Assembly: GCA_002897895.1 (NCBI GenBank)
Contig: BDSY01000016.1
Span: 1-58,418 of the forward strand
Reading direction: 5' to 3'
DNA: 58,418 nt
Source of the DNA: a bacterium BMS3Abin06
GTDB lineage: Bacteria; Nitrospirota; Thermodesulfovibrionia; UBA6902
Shown here: piece after piece, positions 1 through 8,125 of the stretch
How positions within the stretch are numbered: position 1 is the stretch's first letter
Layout: each line of letters begins with the position of its first letter
Position numbers and translations under genes: made by a program
The notes under the pieces: model-generated
Told to the model about the DNA's origin: nothing
What the model saw: only the letters and a program-made list of their open reading frames with translations
Databases searched by the model: none

Positions 1-1
1 C

Positions 2-574
2 CGCCACTCATCAGACCTTATCGCTCAAAAGCTGAAAGCGGAATTGAGCAGGGTTAAAACCAGGATAGACCGTCTTACAGACGCCTATCTTGATCAAACC
101 CTGAATCTCAAGGAATTTCAGGAAAAGAAAAACTCTCTGATGGGGCAGAAAAAGGACATTGAGGAGAAACTATCTGATTTTGAGCGAAAAGGCAATCATT
201 GGCTCGAACTCACAAGGAACTGGATTTTAGAAGCTAACTCAGCGGAGAATCTCGCTTTGCAGGAAGACTATAGAGGAATGAAAGAATTCCTTCAGAAAAT
301 CGGCTCGAACCGCCGCCTTGCGGCGGGCACGCTGTCTGTTGACTTTAAAAAACCTTGGGATTATTTATATAAACTGCATAGTTCCGTCCGAGTTCCGACT
401 TATCGGAACGAGGCGGTCACCGCTATAAATAAAAATGGTGGAGGTGAACGGGATCGAACCGATGACCTCCTGCTTGCAAAGCAGGCGCTCTCCCATCTGA
501 GCTACACCCCCGAATTTTTTCAGCTATCAACGGTCAGCTATTATAAAATGAAAAAAAGAAAAATTCAAAACTGA
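2..574 (+). CDS. C-terminal part of a large serine recombinase (partial, begins before the window)
   Basis: The frame is already open at base 2 and a TTG at 44 is internal, so this is the 3' part of a longer gene. The visible protein is a long helical, charged stretch (RVKTRIDRLTDAYLD, FQEKKNSLMGQKKDIEEKL) followed by a KPWDYLYK-type motif, which is the C-terminal coiled-coil region typical of large serine recombinases (resolvase/recombinase families) of integrative elements. The catalytic domain is not in the window. The last 45 or so codons run through the antisense strand of the tRNA-Ala gene (reading GERDRTDDLLLAKQALS), so the natural C-terminus is partly tRNA-derived. This fits an element integrated into the 3' end of the tRNA with its recombinase gene next to the attachment site. 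Family assignment is by pattern only. Confidence 0.7.
   Translation, partial: RHSSDLIAQKLKAELSRVKTRIDRLTDAYLDQTLNLKEFQEKKNSLMGQKKDIEEKLSDFERKGNHWLELTRNWILEANSAENLALQEDYRGMKEFLQKIGSNRRLAAGTLSVDFKKPWDYLYKLHSSVRVPTYRNEAVTAINKNGGGERDRTDDLLLAKQALSHLSYTPEFFQLSTVSYYKMKKRKIQN
392..409. repeat. 7-bp inverted repeat next to tRNA-Ala
   Basis: GTTCCGA and TCGGAAC flank a 4-base loop, just inside the recombinase frame and about 27 bases from the 3' end of tRNA-Ala. It could be part of the element's attachment or recombinase-binding region, or a terminator for the tRNA; the sequence alone does not decide. Confidence 0.35.
436..511 (-). tRNA. tRNA-Ala (anticodon TGC)
   Basis: The minus strand folds as a standard cloverleaf: acceptor GGGGGTG pairs with CACCTCC (one G-T pair), anticodon stem CCTGC/GCAGG encloses TTTGCAA with anticodon TGC, and the T-loop reads TTCGATC. 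Discriminator A and CCA are encoded. The serine recombinase frame overlaps it on the opposite strand. It lies downstream of tRNA-Ile on the same strand. Confidence 0.97.
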
Positions 575-601
575 CTGCTATAAGCTAATTGCTGATGGCT
601 C

Positions 602-624
602 AAAATCCGGTGCAACCGGATTTT
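602..624 (-). terminator. Hairpin between tRNA-Ile and tRNA-Ala
   Basis: A perfect 10-bp stem (AAAATCCGGT/ACCGGATTTT) with a 3-base loop lies 2 bases past the CCA end of tRNA-Ile. Read on the minus strand, the stem ends in TTTT, so it could act as a weak intrinsic terminator or a processing signal between the two tRNAs. Confidence 0.45.
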
Positions 625-626
625 CA

Positions 627-703
<77 letters not shown>

Positions 704-790
704 TGTTCTAAAATGAGCGTATTAAAAATACCTTAAAAAAAGGTTAAATGTCAATCAGATGCCTCAAACCAGCGGGGGCAGAGCCCTGCA

Positions 791-1378
791 CTATCCCGAC
801 TTCTCTTCAGCCTCGGACTGTGAGATTATTTCCGAGACTATTTCAGAAAGATTTTTATTAACATTAACGCCGGATATTTCAGGAATAACCACACTGCCCT
901 GCCGGTCTTTTTCCAGATTGGTAATTCCAGGATGCAGTTTCTCAAGTTGCCGGAGTTCAGTTGCCTGGCGTTTTACTGTCTTGAGGAGTCTTCTGTTTTC
1001 TGCCTCAAGATCGTACTTTTCGATAGCTGAACGGATAGCGAGTTTTAATTCAATGTCATCCCACGGCTTGGTAAAAAATCTGTATATCTCCCCGTTATTA
1101 ACTGCGTCAATTGCCGCCTGAATACTTGCGTGTCCGGTAAGCATCATCCTGAGGGTTTCAGGAAACATTTTTTTCACGGCAGCCAGGAATTCACTCCCTG
1201 CCATTCCCGGCATTTTTTCATCCGAGATCACCAGCTTGATTTTATTATCGCTGAGAATGCCGAGTCCCTCTATACCGCTGTTTGCAGCATAAATATTATA
1301 AGACTCCTCAATCAGTGATCTCTTAAGCGCTGATATTACACCGGGTTCATCGTCAACTAAAAGTATTGAATTATCCAT
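791..1378 (-). CDS. Response regulator, receiver domain with short C-terminal coil
   Basis: The 195-residue protein has a receiver domain at about residues 3-125: acidic pair D9/D10, phosphoacceptor D53 in VISDEKMPG, and the conserved lysine in FFTKPWDD near residue 105. The KPW motif is shared with the three other receivers in this block and is typical of regulators related to RpfG. After the receiver there is a coiled stretch and no recognisable output domain, so it probably works by protein contact. The start has a good ribosome site (GGAG, 8 bases ahead) that lies in the end of the preceding gene, only 3 bases away, so the two are co-transcribed. It is the last gene of the signalling block. 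Confidence 0.88.
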   Translation of the reverse strand: MDNSILLVDDEPGVISALKRSLIEESYNIYAANSGIEGLGILSDNKIKLVISDEKMPGMAGSEFLAAVKKMFPETLRMMLTGHASIQAAIDAVNNGEIYRFFTKPWDDIELKLAIRSAIEKYDLEAENRRLLKTVKRQATELRQLEKLHPGITNLEKDRQGSVVIPEISGVNVNKNLSEIVSEIISQSEAEEKSG

Positions 1379-1381
1379 CTT

Positions 1382-3832
1382 TTATTCTCCTTTTTTTTTC
1401 GTATCAATATCTATAAATTTTGCCGAGCCGCAAAGCGGACAGATATTCCAGTCTTCTTCAAGCGGAATCATGCACTTCCTGCAGAAGTTTTGTTTGAAGG
1501 TTCCGCAATAAGGACAAAATATAAACTTTGCATCTATTGTCCTCTTGCAATTGTTACATTGACGCTCATGCTTTGTTTGCGGCCCTATTACCCTGATGAG
1601 TTCTTCGAGAGTTGTTTCGCCGTTTTTTACTTTTTCGATACCGTCTTCAACAAGCGTCCTCATTCCGCTTATGCGGGCCATGTGCATAAGTTCCGACTCT
1701 TTATAATTGCTGCTGATAATATGTCTGAAGTCGTCATTCATAATAAAAATTTCAAAAATGCCTGTCCTTCCCAGATACCCCGTATCATTACATCTTTCAC
1801 ATCCTTTACCGCTGAAGGTTTTCTCTCCAATGGAATCCTCCGGAGCTTTAAGTAATTGCAGAAGTCCCTTATCAGGAGTTTCTTCAACTTTGCAATATTT
1901 ACAAACTCTTCTCACAAGCCTCTGTGCCAGGATGCCCTCAAGCGCGGAAGCAATCAGGTATGGCTTTATCCCCATATCAATCAATCGTGTTATGGATGCA
2001 ATTGAATTATTTGTATGTAAGGTTGTCAATACCATGTGTCCGGTCAGCGCAGCTTTAAAAGCTACATCTGCTGTTTCATAGTCTCTTATCTCTCCCACAA
2101 GGATAACGTCAGGGTCCTGCCGCAGGGTGGAGCGCAGGACGGATGCAAAGGACAAGCCGATTTTTTCCTTAACGAAAACCTGACTGGCGCCTTCAAGAAA
2201 ATATTCCACAGGGTCTTCAATGGTCTCAAAATTTTTTGTGCTCTTAAGCATTGCGCTCAGTATCGAATAGAGCATTGTTGTTTTGCCGCTTCCCGTGGGG
2301 CCGGTGGAGATAATAATCCCCTGCGGTTTTTTAAGCACCGTATAAATCCTTTTCAAATCATCAGGCAATACGCCAAGCTCGTCCAGGTTTTTGATTGCCG
2401 CGCTTTTGTCCAGTATCCTCATAACAACCTTTTCGCCATTTATTGTGGGCATGGTGGATACCCTGATATCAACGATCCTTGTGCCGGACTTTACCGTAAT
2501 CCTCCCGTCCTGGGGCTTCCGCCTCTCGGCAATATCCATTTTGGCAAGTATCTTGATTCTTGATATGGTGGCAAGATGAAAATCAGGGGGTATTTTTATC
2601 TTTGCATGGAGCATACCGTCAATCCGGTACCTGATAATAGTGTACTTGGTCTTGGGCTCTATATGGATATCACTTGCCTTGTATCGTATTGCCTCGGATA
2701 TGACGGCATTTACTATTCTTATTATCGGGGGTATTTCCGAGGTACCGATCAGCTCCTGTAAATTAATATCCGGATCTTCATCATTAATGATGATATCGAT
2801 CTCATCGAGAGGCTCAATTTCAGATATGTCATCAAAATCTACAGCTATATCGGCATCCCTGTCTCCGTATATCTTTTTCAACTGATTAAGTATAGTTGAG
2901 CTGCCTGCAATCACGGGCACAACCTTAAGACCTGTCATAAAGGTAATATTGTCGCATTTAAAGATATCCGATGGATCAGCCATTGCTATCCTTATCTGCC
3001 TGTTGTCAAGCATTATCGGTATCAAGCGGTTTCTCTCGCAGTAGTCCCCGGGAAGGAACTTCACAACATTGGGGTTAAGCTTTATCTCCTCAAGGTCAAC
3101 ATACTCGATATTTAAATGATCCTGCATTGCCTTTATAATTTTTGACTCTGTTGTTATGCCGAGTCTGACAAGCGCCTCGCTCAGAAATTCATCCTGTTTC
3201 TTTTCCTTCAATGCCCTCTCAAGGCCGGCTTTTTTTATAAGCCCTGATTTGATCAGTATATTCCCCATAGCGCCCCGGTTTTCATCGACAAGGGTGGAAT
3301 AGTTTTTGATCCTGAGTTCCTGTTTTTTTGTTATCTCCTTGAGAGCTTTGTTCTCCTGGATAAGGGAATACTGCTGAAAGGCAAGGCTTACAGTAAGCCT
3401 GAGGTCTTCGTCATTCCAGGGTTTGGTGATAAATTTATACACTGCGCCTTCACTCACAGCGCCCATGATTGATTGTATATCGGCATGGCCTGTAAGCATG
3501 ATCCTTATAGTATCGGGCCACCGCTGTTTGATATCTTTCAGCAGTTCAGCGCCTGACCTGCCCGGCATCCTGTAATCCGAGATAACCAGATGGATCGTTT
3601 TTTGTTCCATAATGTCCAGGGCTTTATCAGCAGAACCGGCTGTGAGGATTTCATAATTTTCTTCAAGAAAAACCCTTTTTATGGCCTTGAGGACCCCCTC
3701 TTCGTCGTCAACAAGCAAAAGTGAGAAACCTTCCCTTTTTTGCGGGAGATCATCATCAAGGGTTTTATCCTGCAACCTGACCGCAGTTTCGCTCATTGTC
3801 GATCTTTTGAATAAATCAGCGTACCCCGGCAT
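1382..3832 (-). CDS. Receiver domain fused to PilB/GspE-type secretion ATPase with C-terminal zinc ribbons
   Basis: With the start chosen here the protein has 816 residues. Domain order: receiver (about 36-155, phosphoacceptor D86 in VISDYRMPG, lysine in ITKPWND); helical linker; MshEN/GspE N-terminal domain (about 185-325, with the repeated ILIKSGLI and LVRLGITT-type motifs); type II/IV secretion hexameric ATPase (about 365-735) with Walker A GPTGSGKTT at 511-519, Walker B VILVGEIRD and His box TGHMVLTTLHTN; a CxxC pair (CKYC, CERC); then a double zinc ribbon over the last 60 residues (CNNC, CPYC, CRKC, CPLC). The ATG at 3832 has a strong GGGAG four bases ahead and overlaps the upstream kinase by 17 bases; ATG 3796 or an upstream start at 3934 is possible. 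Known relatives power type IV pilus extension or type II secretion, and MshEN domains can bind c-di-GMP. A receiver fusion is unusual. No pilus genes are in the window. Confidence 0.9.
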   Translation of the reverse strand: MPGYADLFKRSTMSETAVRLQDKTLDDDLPQKREGFSLLLVDDEEGVLKAIKRVFLEENYEILTAGSADKALDIMEQKTIHLVISDYRMPGRSGAELLKDIKQRWPDTIRIMLTGHADIQSIMGAVSEGAVYKFITKPWNDEDLRLTVSLAFQQYSLIQENKALKEITKKQELRIKNYSTLVDENRGAMGNILIKSGLIKKAGLERALKEKKQDEFLSEALVRLGITTESKIIKAMQDHLNIEYVDLEEIKLNPNVVKFLPGDYCERNRLIPIMLDNRQIRIAMADPSDIFKCDNITFMTGLKVVPVIAGSSTILNQLKKIYGDRDADIAVDFDDISEIEPLDEIDIIINDEDPDINLQELIGTSEIPPIIRIVNAVISEAIRYKASDIHIEPKTKYTIIRYRIDGMLHAKIKIPPDFHLATISRIKILAKMDIAERRKPQDGRITVKSGTRIVDIRVSTMPTINGEKVVMRILDKSAAIKNLDELGVLPDDLKRIYTVLKKPQGIIISTGPTGSGKTTMLYSILSAMLKSTKNFETIEDPVEYFLEGASQVFVKEKIGLSFASVLRSTLRQDPDVILVGEIRDYETADVAFKAALTGHMVLTTLHTNNSIASITRLIDMGIKPYLIASALEGILAQRLVRRVCKYCKVEETPDKGLLQLLKAPEDSIGEKTFSGKGCERCNDTGYLGRTGIFEIFIMNDDFRHIISSNYKESELMHMARISGMRTLVEDGIEKVKNGETTLEELIRVIGPQTKHERQCNNCKRTIDAKFIFCPYCGTFKQNFCRKCMIPLEEDWNICPLCGSAKFIDIDTKKKGE

Positions 3833-5114
3833 CGTCTCCCTTTTGCGGCAAGGGCAGCAGAATACTGAATGTTGTCCCCTTGCCGGCTTCACTTTCCACC
3901 TCAACAGTTCCTCCATAGGAGCTGATGATTTCATATGTCACATTCAGTCCCATGCCTGTTCCCGTACCGACTTCTTTTGTTGTAAAGAAAGGATCAAAGA
4001 TACGCTTTCTTATGTTTTCAGGGATGCCCGGACCATTGTCGGAAAAATCTATTCTGATGAGATTACTTAAACATCTGACGGCTATAACAAGTTTAAGGCC
4101 TTCTTTTCTGGCCTGAACTGCATTAAGGATAATATTGAAAAAGGCCTGGCAGATATGGGCAGGGTTGCCGGAAAAGGCAGGGATGTCCTGATAATCCCTT
4201 ACAATCTCAGCATCTTCAGGTATCTCGTGCGTGAGAACATTTAACGTCCTGTCGATCTCGCTGTTAATCTCTATATATGCTTTATCAGCCTCATCAATAT
4301 GAGAAAAACCTTTTAAGTCGGAAACAATTTTCTTGACCCTTTCAGCGCCCTCAAGGCTTTCCCTGACCAGGTCTTCAACATCCGGGAGAATAAAGTCAAG
4401 TTTCAGGTTTTTCCACTTTTGTTTTGATGCCTCTCTATCCTCGTTGCTCAGTCCTTCTTTCTCAAAGGCGCTGTGATAAAAGAAAAGCATATCCCTGAAT
4501 TTCGATACATACTGTTTCAGCGTATTTATATTGCTTGATATGAAGCCTATGGGATTGTTGATCTCATGGGCTATGCCTGCTGCAAGCTGTCCTATTGAGG
4601 CTATTTTTTCCTGGTGCAGGAGTTTTGCATGGGCCTGTTTTAACTCCTCCGTGCGCTCATGAACCTCTTTTTCGAGGGTGTTTGCAAGGTCCCGGTACCT
4701 GCCTTCCGACAACATTAATTTCCGGTTTGTCTCAAGGAGTTCTTCATAAGAACGGTTAACTACTGTTGTGTGTGTTTCAACGGCAAGCATTGTTTTAAAA
4801 CTATTATTTAAAATTATTTTTACCGCATTGAATATTAACTCTCCAATAGCCCTGATACGGCCTTTATTTTTATAATCTCCTGTTATAACTATATGCCCTG
4901 CAATTTCTCCTTCAAGATACATGGGTTGCTTTACAGTAAAGACGCCTTCCTCAACAGGACCGCCATGCCGGTATAAAATTTCTCCTTCGGAATCTTCCAC
5001 CATGACATATGATGCTCCTGCGCTGACTGCGCTTTTGATAAGAGGCATAAGATCAATATTTTCAAATACTTCTCTAAGGCTCTTTTCTGCGCCTATGATA
5101 TAGTCATCTTCCAT
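3816..5114 (-). CDS. Soluble sensor histidine kinase
   Basis: This 432-residue kinase has no membrane segment. Residues 1-115 form a small sensor-like domain (a VMVEDSEGEILYRHGG stretch suggests a roadblock- or PAS-like fold, not certain), followed by a coiled coil. The phosphoacceptor is H183 in AAGIAHEINNP, and the ATP-binding domain has the N box (FFNIILNAVQA), G1 DNGPGIP and GTGTGMGL. The kinase core belongs to the HEINNP group seen three more times in the block but is more divergent. It overlaps the receiver-ATPase gene, so that fusion protein is its likely partner. The start at 5114 has an AAGGA about 10 bases upstream. Confidence 0.88.
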   Translation of the reverse strand: MEDDYIIGAEKSLREVFENIDLMPLIKSAVSAGASYVMVEDSEGEILYRHGGPVEEGVFTVKQPMYLEGEIAGHIVITGDYKNKGRIRAIGELIFNAVKIILNNSFKTMLAVETHTTVVNRSYEELLETNRKLMLSEGRYRDLANTLEKEVHERTEELKQAHAKLLHQEKIASIGQLAAGIAHEINNPIGFISSNINTLKQYVSKFRDMLFFYHSAFEKEGLSNEDREASKQKWKNLKLDFILPDVEDLVRESLEGAERVKKIVSDLKGFSHIDEADKAYIEINSEIDRTLNVLTHEIPEDAEIVRDYQDIPAFSGNPAHICQAFFNIILNAVQARKEGLKLVIAVRCLSNLIRIDFSDNGPGIPENIRKRIFDPFFTTKEVGTGTGMGLNVTYEIISSYGGTVEVESEAGKGTTFSILLPLPQKGDDAGVR

Positions 5115-5160
5115 CGGAATAATCCTTTTCTTAACCTCTCAACATCTTTCCTTAATTAAT

Positions 5161-5288
5161 GTCTGTGTATAAACTCGAACAGTTGTCGTTTTTCTGTCAT
5201 TCCGGCTTGTCCGGAATCGTTCTTTAAGAAGGATTCCCGACGCGCTTCGCTTGCGGGAATGACAAATAACTGTAGTTTATACACAGAC
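5161..5288. mobile_element. MITE-like palindromic element with 15-bp terminal inverted repeats
   Basis: GTCTGTGTATAAACT at 5161-5175 is matched exactly in inverse at 5274-5288. Inside lie further inverted segments (TGTCATTCCGGC against GCGGGAATGACA). TAATTAAT occurs directly outside the left end (5153-5160) and two bases outside the right end (5291-5298), compatible with a target duplication. The element has no coding capacity, and its right end supplies the last codons and stop of the GTPase gene. Confidence 0.65.
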
Positions 5289-5930
5289 TCTAATTAATTT
5301 CCGCACAAACGTCTCTTTATCAAGGCCGTGTTTTTCCTTCAACTCATATCTCGTGTCAATATGATCATAGCTAAGCTCCACAAGCTTGCCGAAGGTCTCC
5401 ACAACACCCCATCCCATAAGGGCTGAAGACATAAGCACAGGTATTCCCGTCTGTTCCCATGTACGGTTTATATCGGCTTCGGTAATGATATTTTTCAGGT
5501 CGCGCTTGTTGAATTGTATGACGAGCGGAATTCTTTCTATATCAAGTCCGACAACGGTCAGATTATCTTCAAGATTTTTAAAGCTTTCAAAATTATTCGT
5601 CTCTTCAGACAACCGGGAATCTGCAATAAAGGCAACGCCGTCCGCCCTTTGAAGCACTGCCTTTCTGGTTGCATCATGCTTTACCTGGCCCGGAACCGTA
5701 AATACTTTCAGTTTTATTTTGAGGCCACTCGGCGCAATGAGAAAAAACGGCAATAAGTCAAAGAAGATTGTCCTGTCATCCTTTGTGTCAAGCACTGCCA
5801 GGTCCCCCCTTCCCTCCTTGTCCAGGATATCGTGGAGCCGGAGCAGATTCGTGGTCTTGCCGGAGAGGGCGGGGCCGTAGTAAACCAGCTTCAAGATCAT
5901 TTTATTTTCATACTCATCATATTCAATCAT
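5277..5930 (-). CDS. MglA-like Ras superfamily GTPase
   Basis: The 217-residue protein carries P-loop GPALSGKT (19-26), the switch region TVPGQ (78-82, the MglA-type variant of DxxG), and the base-specificity motif NKRD (141-144). This matches the bacterial MglA/gliding-GTPase family, which switches between GTP and GDP states and sets cell polarity for type IV pili or gliding; MglB is the usual activator and is not in the window. The gene sits 3 bases after the HD-GYP gene with only a weak GAG ribosome site, so translation is probably coupled. Its last few codons (LIRVCV and the stop) come from the terminal repeat of the adjacent MITE-like element, so the native C-terminus may have been replaced. 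Confidence 0.9.
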   Translation of the reverse strand: MIEYDEYENKMILKLVYYGPALSGKTTNLLRLHDILDKEGRGDLAVLDTKDDRTIFFDLLPFFLIAPSGLKIKLKVFTVPGQVKHDATRKAVLQRADGVAFIADSRLSEETNNFESFKNLEDNLTVVGLDIERIPLVIQFNKRDLKNIITEADINRTWEQTGIPVLMSSALMGWGVVETFGKLVELSYDHIDTRYELKEKHGLDKETFVRKLIRVCV

Positions 5931-5933
5931 TTT

Positions 5934-7253
5934 CTATTTCTCAATCATTACAAATATACCGCTTGCCGACGGATCAAGCTGATAAGAACGCCTGAGGGCA
6001 TCTATATTTTTTTCATGAAGTTTCATCCCTTTCCTCAGGATAAGTATCCCGGTGCCGCTTATTACATCCTTTGACAGGATCATCCCTGAGCGGAGGTCTT
6101 TGGGATTCAGCTCCATTTCAATAAGCCCGGTCTGTTGCAGAATCCTGTCATACAGATCTCTTGCAGGTGTTTCAATCAGGGGATACAGTCTGCCGTCGAA
6201 TCTTTTGCCGAGTTCTTCCTTTACTTTTTTTAGCGTGAGTTCAACCGCTTTATCCCCCCCAAGTTTTCTGATTGTTCTATCAATAAAGTCTGCAATCGAG
6301 ATAATCCTTGCACCTATGGGGATACTTTCACCCGTGAGTTTGTCAGGAAAGCCTCCACCATTAAAACATTCATGATGGTGCCTGATGATGGTCCCCACTT
6401 CTCTTAAAGCTTCAATGGAATCTATTGCTGTCTGGCCCCTGACCGGATGCTGTGAATAAACAGCCGTTTCTTCGGGCTTCATTTCATCCGGATCTTTTGT
6501 GAGCAATATATCCGGTATACCGATCTTCCCTATGTCATGAAGTAAAGAGGCTGCAGAGACAGTTTGTATTTCGTCCCCGGACAGGCCCAGCTGCTTTGCT
6601 ATTTTTATTGATAATTCCGCCACATTTCTTGAATGACTCGCTGCCCTTTCATCTCTCAGCTCGATTAAACCCGAAAATGCAAGAATTGTGTTTTTGAAAT
6701 TGTTTCCGAGACTTTCATTCAGCCCCCGGAGTTCCTCATTCTGTTTCCGGATTTCAAGTGTCTGTTCCTGCACAGTGGCCTCAAGCCGGGAGTTCCACTC
6801 TTTCAGCTCCTCATTCTGTTTCTTCACGATACTTGTAAGTCTCTGGTTATCCTTTATCAGGACAAATTTCAATACAGCTTCATTTACAATCCGGAGCAGT
6901 TCTTCATCATTCCATGGCTTTGTAATATACCGGTAAGCCCCCCCCATGTTTATTCCATCTATGGCGGCATTTACATCGGCATAACCTGTAAGTATTATCC
7001 TCGTGGCATCCGGCGCCAGACTCTTTGCCTGTTCAAGGAACTCAACGCCTGACAGACCCGGCATTCTCTGATCCGATACTATAAGGGCTATGTCCGGGTT
7101 AACACTCAAAATCTTCAGTGCCTCCTCTCCTGAGATTGCAGTTAAGACCTCGAACTCTTCATTCGTTAATAATCTTTTGAGAGAACGGAGAATATTTTCT
7201 TCATCATCAACAATTAATATTTGTATGAAAATTTCAGTTGTTGCCGTGTTCAT
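5934..7253 (-). CDS. Receiver-HD-GYP response regulator (putative c-di-GMP phosphodiesterase)
   Basis: The 439-residue protein has a receiver (D61 in VSDQRMPG, lysine in ITKPWND), a coiled coil (about 130-185) and an HD-GYP domain. The metal site residues HD at 239-240 (LLHDIGKIG) and HHE at 293-295 are present. The GYP signature reads GGGFP, a common variant. This is the RpfG architecture: phosphorylation of the receiver controls hydrolysis of cyclic di-GMP. A further 80 residues follow the HD-GYP core. The start has a strong AAAGGAG ribosome site. It is between the receiver-PAS gene and the MglA-like GTPase, so c-di-GMP and GTPase control are likely linked here. Activity is inferred from intact motifs. 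Confidence 0.92.
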   Translation of the reverse strand: MNTATTEIFIQILIVDDEENILRSLKRLLTNEEFEVLTAISGEEALKILSVNPDIALIVSDQRMPGLSGVEFLEQAKSLAPDATRIILTGYADVNAAIDGINMGGAYRYITKPWNDEELLRIVNEAVLKFVLIKDNQRLTSIVKKQNEELKEWNSRLEATVQEQTLEIRKQNEELRGLNESLGNNFKNTILAFSGLIELRDERAASHSRNVAELSIKIAKQLGLSGDEIQTVSAASLLHDIGKIGIPDILLTKDPDEMKPEETAVYSQHPVRGQTAIDSIEALREVGTIIRHHHECFNGGGFPDKLTGESIPIGARIISIADFIDRTIRKLGGDKAVELTLKKVKEELGKRFDGRLYPLIETPARDLYDRILQQTGLIEMELNPKDLRSGMILSKDVISGTGILILRKGMKLHEKNIDALRRSYQLDPSASGIFVMIEK

Positions 7254-7293
7254 TGATATGCTCCTTTAAACATTGAGTCTCTTTACAACATCA

Positions 7294-8124
7294 TCATTCA
7301 TCATCAGCAACCTCATCATCAAGGACTAAAATAATACCCTCCTGTCCGTTGGAGTATTGCATGTATACGCCTTTGACCGCGATATTTGAGCCGTTATTTC
7401 TGATACGGGCAGTGAGTGTCCTGCTTATGATAAGCTTTTCAATAAAGTCGTTTATCTCCTCAGGGAATGAATCCATTCTGTCCATTCCTATTATGTTCCC
7501 CTTTTCCTTGCTGAAAAACTCTACCCCCCTCTTATTGCTCTGCACTATCAATCCTCCGGGGTCAATGCCGACCACCCCTACAGGCAGCGAATCCAGTATG
7601 TTCTGAGAGGCGGTCAGTATTTTGTTCTGGATCACCAGGTCGGCAGTTCTCTCCTCAACGAGTTTCTCAAGGTTGTTGTTAATTTCCTGAAGCTCCATGT
7701 TTTTGGCTTCCAGTTCTTTCGTGAGCTGGATGTTTTTCTGATTTGTAAAGTAATGTTCAAGTGCCTTGGATATTGTGACCTTCAATTCATCGTCATTCCA
7801 GGGTTTTGGTATAAATTTGTAAATCTGCCCCTCATTAATGGCTTCCACTATAGCGGCGGTATCCGCATACCCGGAAAGCACAATTCTCACAGTGCCCGGC
7901 CTTAACTTGCAGACTTCCTTCAGAAAGTCGACTCCGTTCATACCGGGCATCCTGTAATCCGATACAACTAATTGAATCGGTTCCGTGTTTTTGAGAGTCT
8001 CAAGCCCTTCATCTCCGGATATTGCCGTAATGATCTCATAATCACTATCGAGAAAAAGCCTCTCTAAAGACTTGAGGACACTTTTCTCATCATCCACGCA
8101 TAATATTTTTACTTCTTTATCCAT
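7294..8124 (-). CDS. Response regulator with receiver and PAS domain
   Basis: The 276-residue protein begins with a receiver (D56 in VVSDYRMPG; the lysine motif is IPKPWND), followed by a coiled coil (about 125-165) and a PAS domain (about 170-265; ILDSLPVGVVGIDPGG is the typical PAS entry). No kinase, DNA-binding or enzymatic output is visible, so it probably relays signal through its coiled coil. The start codon lies 1 base after the stop of the large kinase gene and has a GGAGGG ribosome site inside that gene, so the kinase is the likely phosphodonor. Confidence 0.88.
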   Translation of the reverse strand: MDKEVKILCVDDEKSVLKSLERLFLDSDYEIITAISGDEGLETLKNTEPIQLVVSDYRMPGMNGVDFLKEVCKLRPGTVRIVLSGYADTAAIVEAINEGQIYKFIPKPWNDDELKVTISKALEHYFTNQKNIQLTKELEAKNMELQEINNNLEKLVEERTADLVIQNKILTASQNILDSLPVGVVGIDPGGLIVQSNKRGVEFFSKEKGNIIGMDRMDSFPEEINDFIEKLIISRTLTARIRNNGSNIAVKGVYMQYSNGQEGIILVLDDEVADDE

Positions 8125-8125
8125 A

